This document shows, one piece after another, positions 1 to 6,398 of a stretch of DNA of 15,235 nucleotides. A program made the position numbers and the translations under genes. The DNA is taken from NCBI GenBank assembly GCA_938022295.1, contig CALIDR010000091.1:1-15235 (forward strand), in the 5' to 3' direction. This stretch comes from an uncultured Burkholderiaceae bacterium (GTDB lineage: Bacteria > Pseudomonadota > Gammaproteobacteria > Burkholderiales > Burkholderiaceae_C). Numbering within the stretch: position 1 is the stretch's first letter; every line of letters begins with the position of its first letter. The notes beneath the pieces were generated by a model. The model searched no databases. It was not told the origin of the DNA and was given only the letters and a program-made list of their open reading frames with translations.

Positions 1-1
1 C

Positions 2-385
2 GCGCGCTTCTACCTGCACGCCAAGCTCGGCGGCTGGGGCAGCGGCGGGCTCGGCCACCTCGAGCCGCGCGCGCTCGCCGAGTACGAGCGCTGCTTCTGC
101 ACGCCGCAGGCGATCCACGCCGCGTGCGAGGACTACCGCGCGAGCGCCGGCATCGACCTCGAGCACGACCGCGCCTCGCGCGAGCGCGGCGAGAAGATCG
201 CCTGCGACCTGCTCGTGCTGTGGGGCGAGCGCGGCGTCGTGCACCGGCTGTTCGAGCCGCTTTCGCTTTGGCGCGCGCAGTGCGCCGGCCGCGTCGACGG
301 CCGTGCGCTGCCGGCCGGGCACTTCATTGCCGAGGAGCTGCCGGCCGAGACCGCGGCGGCGCTGCGCGCGTTCTTCGGCGTCTGA
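2..385 (+). CDS. Haloacetate (fluoroacetate) dehalogenase-like alpha/beta hydrolase, C-terminal part
   Basis: The reading frame is open from the left edge to TGA at 383-385 and gives the last 127 residues; the start and the nucleophile Asp lie outside the window. The piece matches, from memory, the C-terminal half of fluoroacetate dehalogenases such as RPA1163. A KLGGW segment supplies the lid/halide-pocket Trp (residue 12 here), CEDYRAS supplies the pocket Tyr (residue 45), and PAGHFIAEE supplies the catalytic His (residue 107). The spacings between these residues (33 and 62) are close to those of the known enzymes. The family hydrolyses the carbon-halogen bond of haloacetates through an Asp-ester intermediate in the cytoplasm. 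Conservation of Trp, Tyr and His favours a dehalogenase over a generic epoxide hydrolase, but substrate cannot be fixed without the N-terminal half. Confidence 0.8.
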   Translation, partial: ARFYLHAKLGGWGSGGLGHLEPRALAEYERCFCTPQAIHAACEDYRASAGIDLEHDRASRERGEKIACDLLVLWGERGVVHRLFEPLSLWRAQCAGRVDGRALPAGHFIAEELPAETAAALRAFFGV

Positions 386-520
386 GCGGCGGTCGGCCCG
401 GCGGCGCGAGGCGACGAACTGCGCCGGCCCGCGGGCGCTGTTCGGCCGGCCGCGGGCGGCGCGGCCCGGCTACCGTCGTCGCGCTGGCCGGCCGCTCGCC
501 GCCGGCCGCGCGGAGGCTCC

Positions 521-2215
521 ATGCACGCCTGGCTGCACCCCATCGACGCCCGTTTGCCGCTGCGCCTGTGGCCCTGGCTCGGGTGCGTGCTGGCAGCGGC
601 GTTCGCCGGCGCGTGGTGGGCCCTCGGCGGCGGTCCGGCGTGGCCGGTGCTTGCCGCCGGCGTGCTGGCCGCGCTCGGCGTGCGCGACCTGTGGCAGACG
701 CGGCACGCCGTGCTGCGCAACTACCCGGTCGTCGGGCACCTGCGCTTCCTGCTCGAACGGGTGCGCCCCGAGATCCGGCAGTACTTCATCGAGGGCGACC
801 GCGAGGCGGCGCCGTACTCGCGCCAGCAGCGCTCGATCGTCTACCAGCGCGCCAAGGGCGAGCCCGACAAGCGTCCGTTCGGCACCCAGCTCGACGTCCA
901 CGCCGACGGGCACGAGTGGATCAACCACTCGCTGCTGCCGACCTCGCTGCCCGGACACGACTTCCGCGTCACGGTCGGCCAGGCGGCCAACGGCTGCACG
1001 CGGCCCTACGAGGCGAGCGTGTTCAACATCTCGGCGATGAGCTTCGGCTCGCTGAGCGCGAACGCGATCCTCGCCCTCAACGGCGGCGCCAGGCGCGGCC
1101 GCTTCGCACACGACACCGGCGAAGGCGGGATCAGCGAGTACCACCGGGTGCACGGCGGCGACCTGATCTGGGAGATCGGCTCGGGCTGCTTCGGCTGCCG
1201 CGACGCACAAGGCCGCTTCGACCCGGCACGGTTCGCGCGCCAGGCCGCCGAGCCGCAGGTGCGCATGATCGAGGTCAAGCTCAGCCAGGGCGCCAAGCCG
1301 GGCCACGGCGGGGTGCTGCCGGGGCCGAAGGTCACGCCCGAGATCGCCGCCGCGCGCGGCGTGCCGGCGGGCGTGGACTGCGTCAGCCCGGCGCGCCACC
1401 CGGCGTTCGCGACGCCGATCGAGCTGCTGCAGTTCGTGCAGCGGCTGCGCCTGCTCGCCGACGGCAAGCCGGTGGGCTTCAAGCTGTGCATCGGCCACCC
1501 GTGGGAGTGGTTCGCGATCTGCAAGGCGATGCTCGCGACCGGGTTGACGCCCGACTTCATCGTCGTCGACGGCGCCGAGGGCGGCACCGGCGCGGCACCG
1601 CTCGAATTCAGCGACCACATCGGCACCCCGCTGCAGGAGGGCCTGGGGCTGGTGCACAACACGCTCGTCGGCCTCGGCCTGCGCGAGCGGGTGCGCATCG
1701 GCGCCTCGGGCAAGATCGTCAGCGCGTTCGACATCGCGCGCGCGATCGCGCTCGGCGCCGACTGGTGCAACTCGGCGCGCGGCTTCATGTTCGCGCTCGG
1801 CTGCATCCAGGCTCAGACCTGCCACACCGGCCAGTGCCCGACCGGCGTGGCGACGCAGGATCCGCGGCGGCAGCGCGCGCTCGTCGTACCCGACAAGATC
1901 GAGCGCGTGCGCCGCTTCCACGACCACACGCTGCGCGCGCTGCAGGAACTGACGCAGGCCGCCGGCCTCGTCCACCCCGGCGAGTTCTCGCCGCAGCACA
2001 TCGTGCGCCGCATCGGCCACAGCGACGTGCGGCTGCTCGCGAACCTGCTGCCGCAGGTGGCGCCCGGGGCGCTGCTGGCGGCCGACCGCGGCGACGCCGA
2101 CTGGCCGCACAAGGTCTACGCCACGTACTGGCCGCTGGCCGACGCGGCGTCGTTCGCGCCGGCGGGCAGCGCGCGCGCCGGACGGGCCGCCCCTCGCGCC
2201 GCGGTCGTCGTCTGA
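521..2215 (+). CDS. Membrane-anchored FMN-binding glutamate synthase family protein
   Basis: This 564-aa protein starts at ATG 521 behind GGAGG (512-516). Residues about 15-56 form one or two hydrophobic segments, so the protein is probably membrane-anchored. The rest is a GltS-type FMN-binding TIM barrel. Signatures include SAMSFGSLS (about 173-181), the GHGGVLPG loop, VVDGAEGGTGAAP, and IGASGKI followed by the cysteine motif C428-x5-C434-x4-C439 that holds the [3Fe-4S] cluster in glutamate synthase. There is no N-terminal glutaminase (class II amidotransferase) domain and no GXGXG beta-helix domain. It therefore cannot be a complete glutamate synthase, and its electron donor and true substrate are unknown. 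It appears monocistronic, between the dehalogenase (135-bp gap) and a convergent GST gene. The family assignment is firm; the reaction is inferred only loosely. Confidence 0.9.
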   Translation: MHAWLHPIDARLPLRLWPWLGCVLAAAFAGAWWALGGGPAWPVLAAGVLAALGVRDLWQTRHAVLRNYPVVGHLRFLLERVRPEIRQYFIEGDREAAPYSRQQRSIVYQRAKGEPDKRPFGTQLDVHADGHEWINHSLLPTSLPGHDFRVTVGQAANGCTRPYEASVFNISAMSFGSLSANAILALNGGARRGRFAHDTGEGGISEYHRVHGGDLIWEIGSGCFGCRDAQGRFDPARFARQAAEPQVRMIEVKLSQGAKPGHGGVLPGPKVTPEIAAARGVPAGVDCVSPARHPAFATPIELLQFVQRLRLLADGKPVGFKLCIGHPWEWFAICKAMLATGLTPDFIVVDGAEGGTGAAPLEFSDHIGTPLQEGLGLVHNTLVGLGLRERVRIGASGKIVSAFDIARAIALGADWCNSARGFMFALGCIQAQTCHTGQCPTGVATQDPRRQRALVVPDKIERVRRFHDHTLRALQELTQAAGLVHPGEFSPQHIVRRIGHSDVRLLANLLPQVAPGALLAADRGDADWPHKVYATYWPLADAASFAPAGSARAGRAAPRAAVVV

Positions 2216-2234
2216 ACCTGGGCTGGCCGCCAAT

Positions 2235-2258
2235 TGATGTCACCTAATGGTGACATCA
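2235..2258. terminator. Perfect 10-bp inverted repeat between convergent genes; candidate bidirectional terminator
   Basis: The arms TGATGTCACC and GGTGACATCA flank a TAAT loop with no mismatch. The repeat sits in the 53-bp gap between the stops of the glutamate-synthase-like gene (2215) and the GST gene (2269), where both transcripts must end. It lacks a clear U-tract on either strand, so it is not a textbook intrinsic terminator. It could instead be a protein-binding operator or the relic of a mobile-element end. It is notably AT-richer than the surroundings. Confidence 0.5.
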
Positions 2259-2268
2259 TTCGGACGGG

Positions 2269-2886
2269 TCACGCGGCGGGCGGTGCGCTGTCGGCGAAGC
2301 TCGGCCGCGCGGCGAGCTTGTCGTACAGCTTCTGCAGGTTCGGATGGTCGCCGCGCCAGTCGATCTGCGGGAAGCGGAAGTCGAGATAGCCCAGCGCGCA
2401 GCCGACCGCGATGTCGGCCAGCGTGAAGTGGTTGTTGGCGCACCACGGCTTGTCGCCGAGCCCCTGGCCCATCGCCTTCAGCGCCGATTGCACGCGGCTC
2501 ATCTGGCGGTCGATCCACGCCGCGCTGCGCTCGCCGTCGGCGCGGCCGGCCCAGGTCTGCTCGAGGCGCGCGGCCACCGCCGCGTCGAGCAGGCCGTCGG
2601 CGAGCGCCTCCCAGGTGCGCACCTCGACGCGCTCGCGCCCCGACCCCGGGATCAGCCTGCCCACCGGCGACAGCGTGTCGACGTACTCGACGATCACGCG
2701 CGAGTCGAACACCGCCTCGCCGCCTTCCATCACCAGGCACGGCACCTTGCCCAGCGGGTTGCTCTTCAGCAGCGCGTCGCCCGCCCACGGGTCCTCGAGC
2801 ACGAACTGGTAGTCCAGACGCTTCTCGGCCATCACGACGCGGACCTTGCGCACGTAAGGGCTGGTCAGTGAACCGATGAGCTTCAT
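2269..2886 (-). CDS. Glutathione S-transferase, YibF-like
   Basis: This 205-aa protein has the usual length for a bacterial GST. The N-terminal thioredoxin-fold domain begins MKLIGSLTSPYVRKVRV, with Ser9 at the position of the catalytic or glutathione-contacting residue. NPLGKVP (43-49) carries the cis-Pro loop, and FDSRVIVEY (60-68) carries the acidic/Ser pair that binds the gamma-glutamyl group. The all-helical C-terminal domain contains the N-capping motif FTLADIAVGCALGYLDFR (about 153-170). Overall order and wording resemble E. coli YibF. The protein is probably cytosolic and acts in conjugation or peroxide reduction; the substrate cannot be told. No strong Shine-Dalgarno sequence precedes the ATG, although GAGGG lies further upstream. 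The gene stands alone on the minus strand, convergent with the glutamate-synthase-like gene. Confidence 0.92.
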   Translation of the reverse strand: MKLIGSLTSPYVRKVRVVMAEKRLDYQFVLEDPWAGDALLKSNPLGKVPCLVMEGGEAVFDSRVIVEYVDTLSPVGRLIPGSGRERVEVRTWEALADGLLDAAVAARLEQTWAGRADGERSAAWIDRQMSRVQSALKAMGQGLGDKPWCANNHFTLADIAVGCALGYLDFRFPQIDWRGDHPNLQKLYDKLAARPSFADSAPPAA

Positions 2887-2923
2887 GGAGTGTTCGTCGC
2901 GCCCTCGTCGCTGTATCGAAACG

Positions 2924-2929
2924 ATTCTA
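2924..2929 (-). promoter_or_regulatory. Candidate -10 element for the GST gene
   Basis: On the minus strand this reads TAGAAT, a 5/6 match to TATAAT, placed about 38 nt before the GST start codon, which would leave a leader of roughly 30 nt. No convincing -35 hexamer is visible at 16-18 bp upstream, so the call rests on the -10 alone. The surrounding stretch is the most AT-rich of this gap. Confidence 0.3.
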
Positions 2930-3099
2930 GCGATCCGCCCCCGGCTGCCCGGACGCCCGGTTCAGGGGGCACGCAAGGCACGACGGGGTCTCGTCGACCG
3001 AAATCGGACTGCTAAGTGAGCGTTCGCCGACTTCTCTGAGGCTCACGCAACGCGCTGACGGGCCGTGTCGCGACGCACACTGCCAGGGAAACACCATCG

Positions 3100-3135
3100 C
3101 GCCCGGTGAGCCGGCGGGCGCGCGGCGCCAGCGCC
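3100..3135 (-). terminator. Candidate terminator downstream of the small cysteine-rich gene
   Basis: Two stems lie just after the stop at 3143: GGCG-CCAG-CGCC (3124-3135), and CGCCCG (3100-3105) with CGGGCG (3115-3120) around a 9-nt loop. On the minus strand the second stem is followed by GATGGTGTTTCCC, a short T-containing stretch but not a real U-tract. In DNA this GC-rich such stems arise easily, so this is tentative. Confidence 0.3.
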
Positions 3136-3142
3136 GGGGCCG

Positions 3143-3418
3143 TCACTTGACGCACTGCAGCTGGTGGCTGCGCGCGTCGCCTTCGGGTGTCCTCGGCGCG
3201 ACGCTCGCCACGCACGCCAGACCGCCGCACACGCAGTGCAGGACCGACAGGCCACCCGCCGAGGTCGGGGTCGAGCACTGGCAGGCCGGCGGCGCCGCCA
3301 GCCCCATCGGCTGCGCGTCGGCACGGCCGCCGCCGCGTGGCAGCAGGCCGAAGCCGAGCACGGCGACCAGGGCGACCACGAGGACGGCGCGGGGGACGGC
3401 GCGGGGGACGGTGATCAT
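3143..3418 (-). CDS. Small exported cysteine-rich protein of unknown function
   Basis: The 91-aa protein starts at ATG 3418 behind a strong GGAGGAG seven bases upstream, which is the main reason to accept it as a real gene. Residues about 5-36 look like a signal peptide or membrane anchor: basic start, a hydrophobic core VLVVALVAVLGFGLL, then GRADAQ as a possible cleavage region. The mature part holds six cysteines at 46, 48, 62, 64, 69 and 89, including two CxC pairs (ACQC and HCVC). This suggests disulfides or metal binding in the periplasm. It lies 126 bp after the MFS gene on the same strand and could be the last gene of the amidase-MFS cluster or have its own promoter. I do not recognise a family and assign no function. 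Confidence 0.6.
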   Translation of the reverse strand: MITVPRAVPRAVLVVALVAVLGFGLLPRGGGRADAQPMGLAAPPACQCSTPTSAGGLSVLHCVCGGLACVASVAPRTPEGDARSHQLQCVK

Positions 3419-3481
3419 CGGATGGCTCCTCCGGTGGGGGATGCACGGGATGGCGCAGGCCGGCGCGCGGGCACCAAGGGC

Positions 3482-3499
3482 GGGCGAGCGATCGCGCCC
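3482..3499 (-). terminator. Weak hairpin between the MFS gene and the small cysteine-rich gene
   Basis: GGGCG (3482-3486) and CGCCC (3495-3499) form a 5-bp stem around a near-palindromic GCGATCGC core, 45 bp after the MFS stop. There is no U-tract. If it works, it would separate the 91-aa gene from the amidase-MFS transcript; the stem is too short to be sure. Confidence 0.2.
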
Positions 3500-3544
3500 G
3501 GCGGCGCTGCATCGTACGCCCCGGTCGCGCGGCAGCGCGGCGGC

Positions 3545-4765
3545 TCAGCGCGGCGCGGTGCCGCTTGGGCCGAGCAGCCCGCGCAGCATCCACAGCCCCA
3601 CCGCCGGCCCGACGGCCAGCCACGGCAGCAGGCGGTCGAGCGGCACGTGCTGGGCGAGCCTCACGTGCAGCTCGATGCTGACGATCGAGATCGCGAAGCC
3701 GATGCTGTTGGTCAGCGTCAGCACGCTGCCCACCGCGTGGCGCGGCGCGTTGGTGGCGGTGAGCGCGCTGAACTGCGGCGAGTCGCCGGCCACCGTGATG
3801 CCCCACAGCACGAGCCAGGCGGCGAAGAGCCACCCCGGGGCGTCGAGCAGCCACGCGGCGGCCAGGCAGCACGCGCCGCTGGCGCCGAGCTGGACGGCGG
3901 CCACGCGCGCGCTGCCGACGCGCCGCGCCCACCAGCCGCCGCCGATGCAGCCGAGCGCCCCGGCGCCGAGCACGCCGAAGGCGGCGAACGACAGCGCCGC
4001 GCCATCGAGGCGGGTGGCCAGGATCAGCGGCACCAGCACCCACATCGTGTACAGCTCCCACATGTGGCCGAAGTAGCCGAACACCGAGGCGCGCACCTGG
4101 CGGTCGGTCCACAGCGTGGCCAGCGCGTGCCAGTCGAAGCGCGGCGGCCGCGCCGCGCCGGCCGGGTGCGGCGGCTCGGGCAGCAGCCGGTGCAGCGCGA
4201 TGCCGCCGGCCGCGGCGAGGGCGGCCACGCCGAGCATCACGCTCGGCCACGGCAGCGCGGCGCCGAGCCCGCGCAGCGCGTGCGCGCTCGCCGAGCCGAG
4301 CACGAGCGCGCCGATGAGCAGCCCGAGCGCGGGCCCCAGCCCGCGCGGGAACCACTGCGACGCGATCTTCATGCCCACCGGGTAGATGCCGGCGAGGAAG
4401 AAGCCGGTGGCGGCCCGCCAGGCGATCAGCGCCGCGTAGTCGCGCACGCTCGCCCAGGCGCCGACGGTGCACGCCGCACCCGCCAGCGAGCACAGCAGGA
4501 ACACGCGCCGCGCCGAATAGCGGTCGGCGACCGCGAGCAGCGCGAACACGAGCGTGCCGGCGATGAAGCCCAGCTGCAGCGCCGAGGTCAGCGTGCCCAC
4601 CGCCGCCGGCGGCCAGCCGAGTTCGCGCTGCAGGTCCGGCATCACGGCGTTGACGGCGAACCACAGCGACGTGCCGGCGAACTGCGCGCCGACGAGCACC
4701 GGCAGCACGAGCCGCGGCGCGATCACGTCGGCCGCCGCCACCCCCGGCACGGCGCGGATCGTCAT
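3545..4765 (-). CDS. MFS transporter
   Basis: This 406-aa protein has the length and hydrophobic pattern of a 12-segment major facilitator superfamily permease. The motif A loop between helices 2 and 3 reads DRYSARR (81-87), with the expected Asp and Arg residues. Segment 4 (about 120-140) contains AWRAATGFFLAGIYPVGMK, an Arg-Gly-rich motif B-like stretch, and the two six-helix halves are joined by a loop around 190-215. The general look is that of the NarK/CynX-like small-solute permeases; no substrate can be assigned. Its ATG lies 13 bp after the amidase stop, so the two are almost surely one transcript. The transporter could move the amidase's substrate or product. No strong Shine-Dalgarno sequence precedes the start, which is compatible with translation coupled to the amidase. 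Confidence 0.9.
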   Translation of the reverse strand: MTIRAVPGVAAADVIAPRLVLPVLVGAQFAGTSLWFAVNAVMPDLQRELGWPPAAVGTLTSALQLGFIAGTLVFALLAVADRYSARRVFLLCSLAGAACTVGAWASVRDYAALIAWRAATGFFLAGIYPVGMKIASQWFPRGLGPALGLLIGALVLGSASAHALRGLGAALPWPSVMLGVAALAAAGGIALHRLLPEPPHPAGAARPPRFDWHALATLWTDRQVRASVFGYFGHMWELYTMWVLVPLILATRLDGAALSFAAFGVLGAGALGCIGGGWWARRVGSARVAAVQLGASGACCLAAAWLLDAPGWLFAAWLVLWGITVAGDSPQFSALTATNAPRHAVGSVLTLTNSIGFAISIVSIELHVRLAQHVPLDRLLPWLAVGPAVGLWMLRGLLGPSGTAPR

Positions 4766-4778
4766 CGGGCCGCGAGGC

Positions 4779-6242
4779 TCACGGCGCCGCGTCCAGCGGC
4801 GGCCGGCGCGCGAGCAGGTCGCCGATCGTCGTCTCGTACGCGGCCGCGGCGTCGAGCAGCGCGCACTCGGCCAGCGGCGGGGCGATCAGCTGCAGCCCCA
4901 TCGGCACCCCGCGCGGCCGCTCGAGCACCTCGTCGTCGAAGCCGGCGGGCACCGCGATGGCCGGCGTGCCGGCCAGCGTCGCGTAGATCGTCACCTCCAT
5001 CCAGCGGTGGTAGGTGTCCATCGCGCGGCCGGCGATCTCGCGCGGCCAGTCCCACTCGGCCGGGAACGGCCAGACCTGGGCGCTCGGCAGCGCGAGCAGG
5101 TCGAAGCGGCCGAACAGCCCGACGAGGTGGCGCGTGAACTCGGTGCGCTCGGCGCTGGCGGCGAGGAACTCGGCCGCGCTCGTCGCCGCGCCCTGCTCGC
5201 ACTCCCACTGCGCCTCGGGTTTCAGCAGCGCGCGCTGCGCCGCATCGGCCCAGTGCGGCGCGAGCCGCCCGGCCACCAGCACGCGCCGCCAGGCGAGCCA
5301 GGTGGCCCACACCCGCTCGGGCGCGAAACCGAGCGCGACCGGCTCGACGACGGCGCCCAGCGCCTCGAAGCGCGCCAGCGCCCGCTCGCACACCGCGAGC
5401 ACGCCCGGCTCCGTCGCCAGATGGCGGCCGAGGTCGCCGAGCCAGCCGATGCGCAAGCCGCGCGCGGCCGGCTGCGGCGGTGCGGCGAAGGCGCGTCCGT
5501 CGCCCGGCAGCGACAGCGGCGCGCGCGCGTCGTGGCCGGCGATCACCGACAGCAGCAGCGCCAGGTCGCGCACGCTGCGCGCCATCGGGCCGCAGGTGCC
5601 GAGCTGCGCGAGGTAGCCGTCGCCGACGACGTCGCACGGCACGCGCCCCTGCGTGGGCCGCAGGCCCCAGACGCGGTTCCAGCCGGCGGGGTTGCGCAGC
5701 GAGCCCATCATGTCGCTGCCGTCGGCCAGCGGCAGCAGGCGCAGCGCGAGCGCCACCGCCGCGCCGCCGCTGGAGCCGCCGGCGCTCAGCGCCGGGTTCC
5801 AGGCATTGCGCGTGATGCCGTGCACCGCGTTGTGGGTGTGCGAGCCGAGCCCCCACTCGGGCGTCGTCGTCTTGCCGATCACGATCGCGCCGGCGGCCTT
5901 CAGCCGCTGCACGAGCAGCGCGTCGCGCGCCGGTACGTGCTGGGCGAACAGCGGCGAGCCGTGCGTGGTGGCGATGCCGGCGGTGTCGCACAGGTCCTTG
6001 ACCGCGATCGGCAGGCCGTGCAGCGGGCCGGCCGCCTCGCCGCGGGCCAGCGCCGCGTCGAAGGCGTCGGCCTCGTCGAGCAGCGCCTCGGGCGGGCGCA
6101 GCGCGACGACCGCGTTGACGGCCGGGTTCAGCCGCTCGATGCGGTGCAGCGTGGCGGCCATCGTCTCGCGGCACGAGACGCGGCGCGCGCGGATCGCGGC
6201 GGCGAGGTCGGTGGCGTCGAGCGCGGTCGGGTCGTCGATCAC
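4779..6242 (-). CDS. Amidase (amidase-signature family)
   Basis: The 487-aa product carries the whole amidase-signature core. The Ser-cis-Ser-Lys triad is visible as Lys82 in LPIAVKDL, Ser157 in SAGGSSGGAA and the nucleophile Ser181 in GSDMMGSLRNPAG. The 24-residue spacing between the two serines is the family's standard. GSDMMGS replaces the commoner GSDxGGS, a variant that does not touch a catalytic residue. The family hydrolyses amide bonds (amides, ureas, acylated amines); the substrate is not predictable here. The start is GTG 6242: an in-frame stop lies 54 bp upstream and no ATG lies between. No Shine-Dalgarno sequence is seen. It heads the amidase-MFS transcript, divergent from the EF-G-like gene with 156 bp between. 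Confidence 0.9.
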   Translation of the reverse strand: MIDDPTALDATDLAAAIRARRVSCRETMAATLHRIERLNPAVNAVVALRPPEALLDEADAFDAALARGEAAGPLHGLPIAVKDLCDTAGIATTHGSPLFAQHVPARDALLVQRLKAAGAIVIGKTTTPEWGLGSHTHNAVHGITRNAWNPALSAGGSSGGAAVALALRLLPLADGSDMMGSLRNPAGWNRVWGLRPTQGRVPCDVVGDGYLAQLGTCGPMARSVRDLALLLSVIAGHDARAPLSLPGDGRAFAAPPQPAARGLRIGWLGDLGRHLATEPGVLAVCERALARFEALGAVVEPVALGFAPERVWATWLAWRRVLVAGRLAPHWADAAQRALLKPEAQWECEQGAATSAAEFLAASAERTEFTRHLVGLFGRFDLLALPSAQVWPFPAEWDWPREIAGRAMDTYHRWMEVTIYATLAGTPAIAVPAGFDDEVLERPRGVPMGLQLIAPPLAECALLDAAAAYETTIGDLLARRPPLDAAP

Positions 6243-6294
6243 CGGCGCAGCGTAACCGCTCGCGCGGGCCGCTGCGCCCCGTCAAAGTCCGAGC

Positions 6295-6323
6295 TTGTGC
6301 CGCCGCGGGCGATCCCGTACGCT
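6295..6323 (+). promoter_or_regulatory. Weak candidate promoter for the EF-G-like gene
   Basis: TTGTGC (6295-6300) and TACGCT (6318-6323) are separated by exactly 17 bp, in the divergent gap before the EF-G-like start at 6399. Each hexamer matches the sigma-70 consensus at only 3 of 6 positions, so the correct spacing is the main support. Confidence 0.25.
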
Positions 6324-6398
6324 GGCCACCGAACCGTCACGCGAGACCCGGCCCGCGGCCCGCGGACCGCGCACCCCGCCCGTTCGAGGAGACCCCCC

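Larger units (their letters stand above)
2887..3142. other. Intergenic gap between the GST start and the end of the small cysteine-rich gene
   Basis: At 256 bp this is the longest gene-free stretch. The left end carries the GST leader and its possible -10. The middle (about 3016-3046) has short arms GTGAGC/GCTCAC with a 19-nt loop, which is weak. The right end is a GC-rich stem region that may end transcription of the 91-aa gene. No credible small ORF with a ribosome binding site was found on either strand. Confidence 0.5.

Noticed and set aside
420..470. Near-repeat of GCCGGCC(C)GCGGGCG in the gap before the glutamate-synthase-like gene
   Set aside because: Short and one base different; expected by chance in sequence made almost entirely of G and C.
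470..2233. Minus-strand open frame of about 587 codons opposite the glutamate-synthase-like gene
   Set aside because: Composition is typical of a shadow frame and the plus strand has a well-supported gene.
3164..5137. Plus-strand open frame of about 657 codons
   Set aside because: It is antisense to the small protein, MFS and amidase genes and consists of low-complexity Arg/Gly/Ala/His sequence.
4554..6398. Plus-strand frame open continuously into the EF-G-like gene, which would give a protein of about 1300 residues
   Set aside because: It is antisense to the MFS and amidase genes, its translation is Arg/Ala/Gly-rich and low in complexity, and the real start at 6399 has a strong ribosome site.
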